NCBI RefSeq assembly: GCF_000148525.1
Contig: NZ_AEDU01000019.1
Coordinates: 1 to 64,000, forward strand
Direction: 5' to 3'
Source of the DNA: Streptococcus mitis SK564
GTDB taxonomy: Bacteria > Bacillota > Bacilli > Lactobacillales > Streptococcaceae
Length of the DNA stretch: 64,000 bases
Numbering within the stretch: position 1 is the first letter of the stretch; every line of letters starts with the position of its first letter. The notes below the pieces were generated by a model. The model had not been told where the DNA came from. It searched no databases and worked only from the letters and a program-made list of their open reading frames with translations. The translations under genes and the position numbers were made by a program. Positions 35,835 through 45,018 of this stretch are shown one piece after another.

Positions 35835-37172
35835 ATGGATATTAGACAAGTTACTGAAACCATCTCCATGATTGAGGAGCAAAACTTCGATATTAGAACT
35901 ATTACCATGGGGATTTCCCTATTAGACTGTATTGATCCGGATATCAATCGTGCTGCGGAGAAAATTTATCAAAAGATTAGGACCAAGGCGGCTAATTTAG
36001 TGGCTGTTGGTGATGAAATTGCAGCTGAGTTGGGAATTCCTATCGTTAATAAGCGTGTATCGGTGACACCTATTTCTCTGATTGGGGCAGCGACAGATGC
36101 GACGGACTACGTGGTTCTGGCAAAAGCGCTTGATAAGGCTGCGAAAGAGATTGGAGTGGACTTTATTGGTGGTTTCTCTGCCTTGGTACAAAAGGGGTAC
36201 CAAAAGGGAGATGAGATTCTCATCAATTCTATTCCTCGTGCTTTGGCCGAAACGGACAAGGTCTGCTCGTCAGTCAATATCGGCTCAACCAAGTCTGGTA
36301 TTAATATGACGGCTGTCGCAGATATGGGACGAGTTATCAAGGAAACGGCAACTCTATCTGATATGGGGGCAGCTAAGTTGGTTGTATTCGCTAATGCTGT
36401 TGAGGACAATCCATTTATGGCGGGTGCCTTCCATGGTGTTGGGGAGGCAGATGTTATCATCAATGTCGGAGTTTCTGGTCCTGGTGTGGTGAAACGTGCC
36501 TTGGAAAAAGTTCGTGGAGAGAGCTTTGACGTAGTAGCAGAAACAGTTAAGAAAACTGCCTTTAAAATCACTCGTATCGGTCAATTGGTTGGTCAAATGG
36601 CCAGTGAGAGACTGGGTGTGGAGTTTGGTATTGTGGACTTGAGTTTGGCGCCAACTCCTGCGGTTGGAGATTCTGTTGCACGTGTCCTTGAAGAAATGGG
36701 GCTAGAAACAGTTGGAACACATGGGACGACGGCTGCCTTGGCTCTCTTGAATGACCAAGTTAAGAAGGGCGGAGTTATGGCCTGCAACCAAGTTGGTGGT
36801 TTGTCTGGTGCCTTTATCCCTGTTTCAGAGGATGAAGGAATGATTGCTGCAGTGCAAAATGGCTCTCTTAATCTAGAAAAACTAGAAGCTATGACGGCTA
36901 TCTGTTCCGTTGGCTTGGATATGATTGCCATTCCGGAGGATACACCTGCTGAAACCATTGCGGCTATGATTGCAGATGAAGCGGCAATTGGTGTCATTAA
37001 CATGAAAACAACAGCTGTTCGTATTATTCCAAAAGGAAAAGAAGGCGATATGATTGAATTTGGTGGCCTATTAGGAACTGCGCCTGTTATGAAGGTCAAT
37101 GGGGCTTCGTCTTTCGATTTCATCTCTCGTGGAGGACAAATCCCAGCACCAATTCATAGTTTTAAAAATTAA
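35835..37172 (+). CDS. PFL family protein (DUF711, UPF0210)
   Basis: 445-aa cytosolic protein of the DUF711/UPF0210 family, structurally related to glycyl-radical pyruvate formate-lyase barrels but without a glycyl-radical motif near its end. Typical segments: [40 protein letters not shown] and [26 protein letters not shown]. Enzymatic role unknown. An AGGAGG site and the 9-base gap show co-translation with the ACT gene. Confidence 0.9.
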   Translation: MDIRQVTETISMIEEQNFDIRTITMGISLLDCIDPDINRAAEKIYQKIRTKAANLVAVGDEIAAELGIPIVNKRVSVTPISLIGAATDATDYVVLAKALDKAAKEIGVDFIGGFSALVQKGYQKGDEILINSIPRALAETDKVCSSVNIGSTKSGINMTAVADMGRVIKETATLSDMGAAKLVVFANAVEDNPFMAGAFHGVGEADVIINVGVSGPGVVKRALEKVRGESFDVVAETVKKTAFKITRIGQLVGQMASERLGVEFGIVDLSLAPTPAVGDSVARVLEEMGLETVGTHGTTAALALLNDQVKKGGVMACNQVGGLSGAFIPVSEDEGMIAAVQNGSLNLEKLEAMTAICSVGLDMIAIPEDTPAETIAAMIADEAAIGVINMKTTAVRIIPKGKEGDMIEFGGLLGTAPVMKVNGASSFDFISRGGQIPAPIHSFKN

Positions 37173-37189
37173 GAAAATAGGAGAAAATG

Positions 37190-38701
37190 ATGAAAAAAGA
37201 AATGAAACATGCTTTAGTAGCTTTGGGACTGTCGACTTTACTAGTACCAACGTTTGCCAATCAAGTAGTTTATGCGCAGGAAGAAAGCCATGAAACTACC
37301 ACTAGTGTGAGTCCAGAAGAGATTAAGAAAGAAATAGATAAAATTAAAAAATCTTATATAGAATTACAGGATAAGAATAAGCAGAAGCTATTAAATGAGA
37401 TTGAGCAAATTGATTGGAAGATAATTTCTTTTTCTCAGGATGATGTAAAAGAAATCAAGAACAAAATCCCTGAAATATTGTCAAATCGTAATCAATGGAT
37501 GTTCGAATCTTTGAAGAGACAAGAAGAGGAAATTGCAAATTATCCTCATTTTCCAGATTGGAAATCTAGATTATATGATATTGTTCCACTTGAAAGAAAT
37601 GAAGCATTGCTGAAAGTGCTTAGGAGAGACATTAACGGAGTGATTTTCCATATTGCAGTTCTAAAAAAGAAAGAGCGCATCATTTCACAAATAACTAACA
37701 ATCCATATTATACAAATGTCGAGAGAGAAAACATGCTAAAAGAAGCTTCATTAGCATATAATAGTTACGACGGTCCAGGTGGGCCTAGATGGATTTCTAT
37801 ATATTTGCCTTCATATTCTGATGTAAATGAAGATGTAAATATATATACTAAAAAAATAGTTTCTATGTTGTCTGACGATTTTCAAGCATTTTCATTAGCA
37901 CCTACTGAAAAGAATATCAGAGAAGTTAATGCTGTTGCCTTTATGGAGAAGACGGCCATTAGTAATGATGATTCACTTTCGAAAGCAGATAAAGTTTCTA
38001 TGTTTAGTAAGATTGATGACATAGTAGAAGAAGCTGTTAAAAAGATCAAAACAGAAGCGGATATACATGAGGATGGTAATTACAAAAATAGTCGAATGCT
38101 ATCCCCTGAAGAGTTATCTGTCTTTACTAAGCGTATCGAAGATGTTTACCAAGGCAAAGCTAAGCCTAAGGTGACAAAAGAAGAGGCTATTCAAGCAGTT
38201 TCTACTGGAACTTCATCCTCAGTTTCAACTTCAACTCAATCTACCGTTACCTCTAATGGAGAGACTAAGAAAGATCATCAAGCAAGTAAGTGGTTTAAAG
38301 AGTCTGGGAAATGGTACTACAATGACCTCTCTGGCAATCTTGTAAGAAATCGTTGGGTAGGCCGTTATTATCTAAAAGCAGATGCTTCAATGGCTGCAAG
38401 CGAATGGATTTATGATGAAGATTATAAGAGCTGGTTTTATGTAGATTCAACTGGTAGTTATGTGGAGAAAGCTTGGCAGGGCGAATACTACCTAAAACGT
38501 GGCGGTTACATGGCTAAGAGTGAGTGGGTATTTGATTCTCAGTATGATAGTTGGTATTATCTGAACCAAGATGGTAAGTACGCTCGTAACCAATGGATTA
38601 AGGATGGGGATAAGTGGTATTACTTGTTAGCTGATGGGAAATTGGCAAAAAATATGACCATTAACGGCTATAAAGTAAATGAAAAAGGTGAATGGGTATA
38701 A
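37190..38701 (+). CDS. Choline-binding surface protein
   Basis: 503-aa secreted protein. Signal peptide (KKEMKHALVALGLSTLLVPT, likely cleaved after VYAQ near 30), then a helical charged region of about 310 residues with no recognised fold. A Ser/Thr linker near 345-360 leads to C-terminal choline-binding repeats (about 365-503). The aromatic-Gly units (KWYYNDLSGNL, SWFYVDSTGSY, SWYYLNQDGKY, KWYYLLADGKL) bind phosphocholine on teichoic acids and anchor it to the wall. I use the second ATG, six bases after AGGAG. The helical part is visibly A/T-richer than neighbouring genes, suggesting acquisition. A CiaR box begins four bases after its stop. Confidence 0.88.
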   Translation: MKKEMKHALVALGLSTLLVPTFANQVVYAQEESHETTTSVSPEEIKKEIDKIKKSYIELQDKNKQKLLNEIEQIDWKIISFSQDDVKEIKNKIPEILSNRNQWMFESLKRQEEEIANYPHFPDWKSRLYDIVPLERNEALLKVLRRDINGVIFHIAVLKKKERIISQITNNPYYTNVERENMLKEASLAYNSYDGPGGPRWISIYLPSYSDVNEDVNIYTKKIVSMLSDDFQAFSLAPTEKNIREVNAVAFMEKTAISNDDSLSKADKVSMFSKIDDIVEEAVKKIKTEADIHEDGNYKNSRMLSPEELSVFTKRIEDVYQGKAKPKVTKEEAIQAVSTGTSSSVSTSTQSTVTSNGETKKDHQASKWFKESGKWYYNDLSGNLVRNRWVGRYYLKADASMAASEWIYDEDYKSWFYVDSTGSYVEKAWQGEYYLKRGGYMAKSEWVFDSQYDSWYYLNQDGKYARNQWIKDGDKWYYLLADGKLAKNMTINGYKVNEKGEWV

Positions 38702-38704
38702 TTT

Positions 38705-38721
38705 TTTAAGTTCTATTTAAG
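38705..38721 (+). promoter_or_regulatory. CiaR binding site (TTTAAG-N5-TTTAAG)
   Basis: A perfect CiaR direct repeat with N5 spacing, ten bases before the -10 TATACT (38732-38737), the geometry of CiaR-activated csRNA promoters in streptococci. Confidence 0.88.
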
Positions 38722-38743
38722 GTTAGGTGTGTATACTATAGTC

Positions 38744-38896
38744 ATTAAATAAAGACCTCCTAATATTATTTGAAACAGATAACACTGATTTAGTTTGAAT
38801 TTGATTTTCATCTAATATCTTTATTTAATGAACTCCTAAACTTTTTCATAATAATCTCCTGCAAAAGTCGCCTGTATGGGTGGCTTTTGTTTTATC
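38744..38896 (+). ncRNA. cia-dependent small RNA (csRNA), about 150 nt
   Basis: Expected start about seven bases after TATACT. It carries the csRNA hallmarks: ATTAAATAAAGACCTCCTAA near the 5' end, the single-stranded CTCCTAAACTTTTTCATAATAATCTCCTG with anti-SD stretches, and a 3' terminator (AAAGTCGCC / GGTGGCTTT, then TGTTTT). It is longer than the other three here because of an inserted stretch around 38770-38815. csRNAs base-pair with mRNA start regions and affect competence and virulence traits. Confidence 0.82.
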
Positions 38897-38904
38897 ATCC
38901 ATGA

Positions 38905-38910
38905 TATAAT
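38905..38910 (+). promoter_or_regulatory. Promoter -10 for the phosphoglycerate mutase family gene
   Basis: TATAAT just after the csRNA terminator, 23 bases before the start codon; no strong -35. Confidence 0.55.
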
Positions 38911-38932
38911 AGAAACAAACGGAGGACGGAAA

Positions 38933-39625
38933 ATGGTAAAAGTACGATTGTATTTGGTACGTCATGGCAAGACTATGTTTAACACGATTGGTCGAGCGCA
39001 AGGTTGGAGCGATACTCCCTTAACAGCTGAAGGTGAACGAGGGATTCAAGAATTAGGAATCGGCTTGCGGGAATCTGGTCTACAGTTTGAGCGTGCTTAT
39101 TCGAGTGATTCTGGTCGCACCATTCAGACTATGGGAATCATCCTTGATGAACTTGGTTTGCAGGGGAAAATCCCTTATCGCATGGACAAGCGTATCAGAG
39201 AATGGTGTTTTGGTAGCTTTGACGGAGCCTACGACGGTGATCTTTTCATGGGTATTATTCCTCGTATCTTTAATGTGGACCACGTTCACCAATTGTCTTA
39301 TGCTGAACTGGCTGAGGGTTTGGTAGAGGTCGATACAGCTGGTTGGGCTGAAGGATGGGAAAAACTCAGTGGCCGCATCAAAGAAGGTTTTGAAGCGATT
39401 GCCAAAGAAATGGAAGAACAAGGTGGGGGCAACGCTCTCGTTGTCAGCCATGGAATGACCATTGGAACCATTGTTTATCTGATTAATGGTATGCATCCGC
39501 ATGGTCTCGATAATGGTAGCGTGACAATCCTTGAATATGAGGACGGCCAGTTTAGCGTTGAAGTCGTCGGCGATCGTAGTTACCGAGAACTAGGACGTGA
39601 GAAGATGGAGGAAGTCTCCATTTAA
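38933..39625 (+). CDS. Histidine phosphatase / phosphoglycerate mutase family protein
   Basis: 230-aa cytoplasmic member of the histidine phosphatase superfamily. The catalytic RHGKT (LVRHGKTMFNTIGRAQGWSD) lies near residue 10; the second histidine is in VSHGMT near 165. Substrate cannot be read from sequence: members range from cofactor-dependent mutases to broad phosphatases. I start at the ATG after CGGAGGACGG; an upstream in-frame start falls inside the csRNA terminator. Confidence 0.88.
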   Translation: MVKVRLYLVRHGKTMFNTIGRAQGWSDTPLTAEGERGIQELGIGLRESGLQFERAYSSDSGRTIQTMGIILDELGLQGKIPYRMDKRIREWCFGSFDGAYDGDLFMGIIPRIFNVDHVHQLSYAELAEGLVEVDTAGWAEGWEKLSGRIKEGFEAIAKEMEEQGGGNALVVSHGMTIGTIVYLINGMHPHGLDNGSVTILEYEDGQFSVEVVGDRSYRELGREKMEEVSI

Positions 39626-39680
39626 TCAGTCTAGACTTGCTTGCCATGAGCTAGGAATTTGATAAGAATATCAAGATAAG

Positions 39681-39713
39681 AAAAAACAGCCGAGAATTCT
39701 TTCGGCTGTTTTT
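39681..39713. terminator. Bidirectional terminator
   Basis: AAAAACAGCCGA / TCGGCTGTTTTT, an exact 12-bp stem with A and T tracts on both sides, placed between the convergent mutase gene and the ABC permease gene. It can stop both. Confidence 0.9.
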
Positions 39714-39724
39714 GATGGGGAAAA

Positions 39725-41383
39725 CTAAAGTGTAATGCTATTGCTTTTAGATATTTTCATAAACAAGAGCAAGGAACCTACTGTTAGAACAGTTAGGATA
39801 GTTGACAAGGCTGCCGCAACACCGTAATTTCCTCTGAGAACCTCTGTATAAATGGCTACAGTCATTGTTCTTGTTTTGACATTGTAGAGGAGGATAGAAG
39901 TAGAGAGTTCTGAAATCATTGTGACCCAAGATAGGATGGCTCCAGAAATAATACCAGATAGCATCATTGGAGTTGTAATCTTGGCAAAGGTATTGAGACG
40001 GCTACTTCCTAAGCTTTCAGCAGCTTCTTCAATACTTGGTGCTATTTGTTGCAAGCTAGCAACAGATGAGCGAATAGTATACGGCAATCTTCTGACAGAT
40101 AGGGACATAATTAAGATGAAAGCTGTCCCTGTAATCATAAGAAATCCACTTCCAAATAGACCGGTATTGAAGGAAGAAATGAAGGCAATCCCTAGAACGG
40201 TTCCTGGTACAATATAAGGGACCATACTGAGGCTGTCAATCAAGTTTGTAAACAAATTCCGTTTTCTAACGGCTAGGTAGGAGATAAATGTTGCGAATAG
40301 GACAACTAGAACTAAGGCAATCAAAGGGATACGAATGGTATTGAAAATAGCAGATCCCATACGATTGAAAGCTACCTTGTAACTGTTTAGAGAATAGCCT
40401 TTGACAAATACCATACCTGATGTTTTTAGGAAAGAAGTATAAATCAAGTAGACTTGAGGTAGAACAGAGAACAAGATAATTCCGTAGACTGTTGCATAAA
40501 TGGCAACCATTTTTCCTTTTGTAGTTTTTTTAGGCTCAATTGGATGGAGCGAATTCATGCTGAAACTGTAGCGGTTTGAGATGTATTTTTGGATAAGGAA
40601 AATCGCCAAGGCAATGATAATCGCCATAATTGCTAAAGCAGATGCAAAAGCAGAATTTCCTCCAACCTCGCTAATAAATTGGGTATAAATCAAGACTGGG
40701 AAAGTTCGATATCCTTCACCAATTAACATCGGTGTTCCAAAGTCTGAGAATGCTCTCATAAATACAAGTAGGGCAGCTGCTAGTAAGGTTGGAACTAGGA
40801 GAGGCAAAACAACCGTTACGATACGCTTAAATCCAAAGGAACCCATGCTTTCAGCAGCTTCAAGTAGAGAATTGTCAATACTTTTCATTGTCCCAGCAAC
40901 GTATAGAAATACCAGTGGGAATAGTTGCAGTGTAAAGACAAGTACAATTCCTTTGAATCCATAAATATCAATAGCTGGAAGATGAAGGGTATTTGTCAGG
41001 AATTTAGTAATGACCCCATTTCGTCCCAGCAAGAGAATCCAGGAGTAGGCTCCCACGAAAGGAGCTGACATAGAAGCAATGATAATCAATATTTGTAGAA
41101 ATTTCTTCCCCTTGAAATCATACATGGAAAAGAGATAAGCTAATAGGGTTCCTACAACTAAGGAAGTGACAGTAGCGGTAATGGAAACCTTGAAACTGTT
41201 GACAAGTGTCTCAGAGTAGTAGGCTTTACTAAAGAAAGTGACAAAATTAGCTAGTGAGAATTGTCCTTCATGTATAAGTGCTTGCTTGAGCACGGTAACG
41301 ATAGGATAAACGAGAAAGACAAGATAGGTAAGAAAGATGAAGAAAGAGGAGGCTGTCCAAATATTTAGTTTTTTACGTTCCAT
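39725..41383 (-). CDS. ABC importer permease, fused double-domain (AfuB/FbpB-like)
   Basis: 552-aa membrane permease with two binding-protein-dependent transport domains in one chain, some 12 membrane segments. The EAA-type loops are EAAESMGSFGFKRIVTVVLPLL in the first half and EAAESLGSSRLNTFAKITTPMM in the second. It belongs with the ATPase just upstream (start overlaps the ATPase stop by 11 bases). This family is often named iron(III) transporters, but proven members include sugar-phosphate and phosphonate importers. The substrate here is open. Confidence 0.9.
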   Translation of the reverse strand: MERKKLNIWTASSFFIFLTYLVFLVYPIVTVLKQALIHEGQFSLANFVTFFSKAYYSETLVNSFKVSITATVTSLVVGTLLAYLFSMYDFKGKKFLQILIIIASMSAPFVGAYSWILLLGRNGVITKFLTNTLHLPAIDIYGFKGIVLVFTLQLFPLVFLYVAGTMKSIDNSLLEAAESMGSFGFKRIVTVVLPLLVPTLLAAALLVFMRAFSDFGTPMLIGEGYRTFPVLIYTQFISEVGGNSAFASALAIMAIIIALAIFLIQKYISNRYSFSMNSLHPIEPKKTTKGKMVAIYATVYGIILFSVLPQVYLIYTSFLKTSGMVFVKGYSLNSYKVAFNRMGSAIFNTIRIPLIALVLVVLFATFISYLAVRKRNLFTNLIDSLSMVPYIVPGTVLGIAFISSFNTGLFGSGFLMITGTAFILIMSLSVRRLPYTIRSSVASLQQIAPSIEEAAESLGSSRLNTFAKITTPMMLSGIISGAILSWVTMISELSTSILLYNVKTRTMTVAIYTEVLRGNYGVAAALSTILTVLTVGSLLLFMKISKSNSITL

Positions 41384-42464
41384 GGTTGACTCCTTTTATC
41401 AGGTTTTGGGAACCATCTGCAGAAAAGACGTTTAATTTTTGAGTATTGATTCGTAGACGAATACGATCGCCTTTTTGTAGATCTTCTTCAAAAGTTGATT
41501 CTTCGCTAACTTGAATTTTTGAGGCAAAACCTGTCTCAATGAAATACTCCGTATTTAGTCCAAGATAGACGCTATCGCTAATAGTTCCTTCAATATCTCC
41601 AGATTCATCTTTGATAAACTCTTCAGGACGAATGCTTACATGAATGGCTTGTTCCTCAGCCTGATCAAGAGATGGCATTCGAAGAGCATAGCCATCTGAA
41701 AAGACGATATAAGCGCCGTCGCTCCGTTTTTCAAGATTGGCAGGGATAATATTTGTGCGTCCGATAAAGGTAGCCACAAACTCATTAGCTGGTTTATGAT
41801 AGAGTTCTTTTGGTCGGCCGATTTGTTGGATGACTCCGTCTTTCATAACAGCAATTTGGTCTGAAATAGCCATGGCTTCTTCTTGGTCGTGGGTCACATA
41901 AACAGTTGTAATTCCCACTTCGTGTTGGATTTCTCGAATAGCTTGACGCATATCCAAGCGAAGTTTGGCATCTAGGTTACTAAGCGGCTCGTCCATGAGG
42001 AGAACACTTGGATTAACAGCTAAGGCGCGTGCCAAGGCGACACGTTGTTGTTGTCCACCACTAAGTTTATCGGGCTTTCGATCCGCATATTGAGCAATTT
42101 GCATGAGTTCAAGATACTTGTTGGTCTGTTGAATCAATTCTTCTTTTGGAACCTTCTTTTGCTTGAGACCAAAAGCAACATTGTCTCGAACAGTCAAATG
42201 TGGGAAAATAGCGTAGTTTTGGAAAACCATCCCGATATTGCGTTTGCTGGGTTCCATATTATTGATTTTTGTATCATCGAAGTAAAATTCTCCGCCTTCG
42301 ATACTATTGAAACCTGCAATCATACGAAGAAGAGTCGTTTTCCCACACCCTGAAGGCCCAAGAAGGGTAAAGAGACTTCCTTTTGGAATTGTAATGTTCA
42401 AGTTCTCAATAACAGGGACATCGTGGTAGATTTTTTTGGCGTTAATAATTTTGATCTCACTCAT
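41373..42464 (-). CDS. ABC importer ATPase (AfuC/PotA-like)
   Basis: 363-aa cytosolic ATPase energising the importer. Walker [10 protein letters not shown] near residue 35, Q-loop [12 protein letters not shown], signature [15 protein letters not shown], Walker [17 protein letters not shown]-loop [11 protein letters not shown]-terminal TOBE/OB domain (about 240-363) may sense ligand. It lies 12 bases after the first binding-protein gene. Confidence 0.93.
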   Translation of the reverse strand: MSEIKIINAKKIYHDVPVIENLNITIPKGSLFTLLGPSGCGKTTLLRMIAGFNSIEGGEFYFDDTKINNMEPSKRNIGMVFQNYAIFPHLTVRDNVAFGLKQKKVPKEELIQQTNKYLELMQIAQYADRKPDKLSGGQQQRVALARALAVNPSVLLMDEPLSNLDAKLRLDMRQAIREIQHEVGITTVYVTHDQEEAMAISDQIAVMKDGVIQQIGRPKELYHKPANEFVATFIGRTNIIPANLEKRSDGAYIVFSDGYALRMPSLDQAEEQAIHVSIRPEEFIKDESGDIEGTISDSVYLGLNTEYFIETGFASKIQVSEESTFEEDLQKGDRIRLRINTQKLNVFSADGSQNLIKGVNHGT

Positions 42465-42476
42465 AGTGAACCTCTT

Positions 42477-43523
42477 TTACTGTTTAGATTGGATATCTGT
42501 AAAGACTTCGTTGTATTTCTTAACAATATCTGATTTATTCTTGATGACATAATCATAATCTTCAGTGAGTGTTTTGATTTTGTCAATTGGTTTCATATTT
42601 TCGCTTGTTTTGGCATTTTTACGAACAGGACGGTTAGTAGTAGTTGTACCAAGTGTATCTTGTACTTCTTGAGAGATAATAAAATCGATAAATTTCTTGG
42701 CATTTTCCATATTTTTCGCTTTTTTAACGATAGCAGCACTAGCAGGTAGGAAGACTGTTCCTTCTTTTGGATAGACTACCTTGATATTAGCTCCGTCATT
42801 TAAGAGTTTAACTGCTGGATCTTCATAAGAGAGACCAACAGCCATTTCTCCGTCAGCGACTGCTTTATAGACACCAGATGAGCTTGAACCGATTTTACCA
42901 TCAATAAGTGTGAAGAGATCTTTTACATAAGACCAAGCTTTATCATCTTTGTAACCACCTTGAGCTTGTAGCATATTTGTTAATTGAGCAAATGCGCTAG
43001 AAGAGTTTGCTGGGTCAGCAGTTGCAATTTTTCCTTTTAGTTCAGGTTTGAGAAGGTCGCTATATCCTTCGATATTCATGCCTTTCGTTAAATCAGGGTT
43101 GACGATTAAAACACTACCATCTAGCGTATAAGGAGTAGAGTAGCCAGTTGTGTTTTGATATTCTTTGATAACATTATCATTTTCTTTTGAAGTATAGTTT
43201 TCAAAGAGTTCTCCGTGGGTAGCATACTGTGTATAAGAACCACCAAAGATGACATCAGCTACAGGAGCTTCTTTTTCTGACTCTAGTTTTTTGAAAAGTT
43301 CTCCAGTACCAGCTTGAATCAGTTCTACTTTGATACCATATTTTTCTTCAAAGGCAGGAATAGTTGCTCCGATTAAGCCCTCTGAGTTTGGTGAATAAAC
43401 GACTAGCGAACCGCCGTCTCCTTTATCAGATGAACCGCCATCGGCAGATTCATTAGAAGAACAAGCGGCAAGACCAAAAAGAGCTAGTCCGCAAGCAGCA
43501 TAATACATCCATTTCTTTTTCAT
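42477..43523 (-). CDS. ABC importer substrate-binding lipoprotein 1 (AfuA-like)
   Basis: 348-aa lipoprotein; lipobox GLAAC with Cys at residue 21, Gly/Ser linker, then a bilobed binding protein (family SBP_bac_6/AfuA). It lacks the adjacent Tyr-Tyr pair that binds iron in FbpA; YY occurs only in the signal peptide. The ligand region reads GYSTPYTLDGSVLIVNPDL and ADPANSSSAFAQL. With the YesMN system upstream this points to an organic anion or sugar phosphate rather than iron, as an inference. A near copy lies immediately upstream. Confidence 0.9.
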   Translation of the reverse strand: MKKKWMYYAACGLALFGLAACSSNESADGGSSDKGDGGSLVVYSPNSEGLIGATIPAFEEKYGIKVELIQAGTGELFKKLESEKEAPVADVIFGGSYTQYATHGELFENYTSKENDNVIKEYQNTTGYSTPYTLDGSVLIVNPDLTKGMNIEGYSDLLKPELKGKIATADPANSSSAFAQLTNMLQAQGGYKDDKAWSYVKDLFTLIDGKIGSSSSGVYKAVADGEMAVGLSYEDPAVKLLNDGANIKVVYPKEGTVFLPASAAIVKKAKNMENAKKFIDFIISQEVQDTLGTTTTNRPVRKNAKTSENMKPIDKIKTLTEDYDYVIKNKSDIVKKYNEVFTDIQSKQ

Positions 43524-43566
43524 GATGGATACCTCCGTTGTGTTATTTAAGTTTATTTTAAAACAA

Positions 43567-43580
43567 TGTAAGCGTTTTTA
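43567..43580 (-). promoter_or_regulatory. Candidate CcpA cre site upstream of binding protein 1
   Basis: TGTAAGCGTTTTTA matches the cre consensus apart from the second-last base. It lies 44 bases upstream of the start codon, where carbon catabolite control would fit a sugar-related importer. Confidence 0.45.
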
Positions 43581-43601
43581 AAACCGATAATTCTATTCTA
43601 T

Positions 43602-43618
43602 TAGAGTAAAATTCTCTA
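43602..43618. promoter_or_regulatory. Inverted repeat TAGAG-N7-CTCTA upstream of binding protein 1
   Basis: A 5-bp-arm inverted repeat; its TAGA/TCTA core reappears upstream of the second binding-protein gene (44783-44796). A shared operator for the neighbouring response regulator is possible. Confidence 0.35.
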
Positions 43619-43685
43619 CAAAAACGGAAGTAATCTTTTTGATTTTATAGTAGGGTTTGACAGTTAATCATTGGAAAGTCAAATT

Positions 43686-44726
43686 TTATTTTTTAGATTG
43701 GATATCTGTAAAAATGTCATTGTACTTTTTAAGAATAGTAGATTTATTTTTAATGACATAATCGGAATCTTCAGTGGCAATATTGATTTCTGTCATAGCC
43801 TTCATATTTTTATTGGTTCTAGCATTTTTACGAATGGGTCTGATTGTAGTTTCAGTTCCTAGTTTATCTTGGATTTCTTGAGAAAGGAGGAAATCGATAA
43901 ATTTCTTAGCATTGTCCATGTGTTTGGCATTTTTGACGATAGCAGCGTTACCAGGTAAAAAGACGGTTCCTTCTTTTGGATAAATGACTTTTACATCAAC
44001 TCCGTCGTTTAAGAGTTTTAAGGCAGGATCTTCATAGGTGAGTCCTACAGCCATTTCTCCATCGGCGACAGCTTTGTAAACATTTGAAGAACTAGATGCA
44101 ATCTTTCCATCTACTAGGGTAAATAGATTTTTTACATAGGTCCAAGCTTGTTCATTTTCGTATCCACCTTGGTCTACAAGCATGTTTGTTAATTGAGCAA
44201 AAGCGCTAGAAGCATTACTTGGATCAGCAGTTGCGATTTTTCCTTTTAATTTAGGATTGAGTAGATCATTGTAGCCTTCAATTTTTATATCTTTTGTAAG
44301 AGCTGAATTGGCAATGATGACACTGACATCAAGTGTATAGGGAGTGTAGAATCCTGTTTTATTTTGATATTCAGGGATTATCTGGTCGTTCTCTTGGGAA
44401 ATATAAGGTTCAAAAAGTTTTTCGTTAGTAGAGAAGAGAGCGTAGGAGCCTCCGAAAATGACATCGGCTACAGGGGATTCTTTTTCGGCCTCAGCTTTTT
44501 TGAACAATTCACCAGTGCTGGCTTGTACTAAGTCAACCTTAATACCATATTTTTCTTCGAAGGCTGGGACTGTTTCTTCGATAAGGTCTTCAGGGTTAGG
44601 CGAGTAGACAACCAAAGTGCTATCTGAATCTTTTTCAGTGCTAGTTTCCGCTTCTATAGGAGAAGAACATCCTGATAAAGAAAGGAATATCCAGCCACAA
44701 GAGAGAAAGAATAGTATTTTTTTCAT
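43686..44726 (-). CDS. ABC importer substrate-binding lipoprotein 2 (paralogue of 1)
   Basis: 346-aa lipoprotein, lipobox LSGC (Cys20), similar to binding protein 1 along its whole length including the ends (IRPIRKNARTNKN, YNDIFTDIQSKK). I start at MKKILFFLS, seven bases after AAGGAG; an earlier in-frame ATG overlaps this ribosome-binding site. It also lacks the FbpA Tyr pair. No ATPase or permease accompanies it, so it probably feeds the same importer or works as a sensor partner for the adjacent kinase. Confidence 0.88.
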   Translation of the reverse strand: MKKILFFLSCGWIFLSLSGCSSPIEAETSTEKDSDSTLVVYSPNPEDLIEETVPAFEEKYGIKVDLVQASTGELFKKAEAEKESPVADVIFGGSYALFSTNEKLFEPYISQENDQIIPEYQNKTGFYTPYTLDVSVIIANSALTKDIKIEGYNDLLNPKLKGKIATADPSNASSAFAQLTNMLVDQGGYENEQAWTYVKNLFTLVDGKIASSSSNVYKAVADGEMAVGLTYEDPALKLLNDGVDVKVIYPKEGTVFLPGNAAIVKNAKHMDNAKKFIDFLLSQEIQDKLGTETTIRPIRKNARTNKNMKAMTEINIATEDSDYVIKNKSTILKKYNDIFTDIQSKK

Positions 44727-44782
44727 AAGTATCTCCTTTTTTACGAACATTTTCTCTACCTAGATTATTAATGTTTTCAAAT

Positions 44783-44796
44783 TGTAGAGTTCTACA
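44783..44796. promoter_or_regulatory. Palindrome TGTAGA-GT-TCTACA upstream of binding protein 2
   Basis: An exact 6-bp-arm palindrome about 57 bases before the start, near a TATTAT -10 on the minus strand. See the related repeat at 43602-43618. Confidence 0.4.
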
Positions 44797-44889
44797 GGAT
44801 ATAATAAAAACCTTAAAGAAATCTAAAACGAAAAATAGGAAATGAGTTCCTAGAGCAAGGATGGGTGAATTGTAGCTGAGATTTTGATG

Positions 44890-44973
44890 GTAATCCTCTT
44901 CAAAACACGTCACTTTATCTGTGATCTCAAAGCTATGATTTGAGTAGTTAGCACTTTGATTTTCATTGAGTAT
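44890..44973 (+). repeat. Degenerate BOX element
   Basis: CTCTTCAAAACACGTCA (boxA-like), TCTCAAAGCTATGATTTGAG (boxB-like hairpin) and TTTGATTTTCATTGAGTATA (intact boxC end). The 5' part is eroded. It lies between the second binding-protein gene and the response regulator gene. Confidence 0.65.
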
Positions 44974-44983
44974 AAGTACAAAA

Positions 44984-45016
44984 TAAAAAGATTGCCTGAG
45001 CTGAGCAATCCTTTTA
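44984..45016 (-). terminator. Terminator of the two-component operon
   Basis: GGATTGC / GCAATC hairpin on the minus strand, followed by TTTTTATTTTG; placed right after the regulator stop codon. Confidence 0.75.
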
Positions 45017-45018
45017 CA

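Noticed and set aside
42477-43523. Firm annotation as iron(III)-binding protein FbpA
   Set aside because: The consecutive tyrosines that bind iron are absent; only the wider family can be supported.
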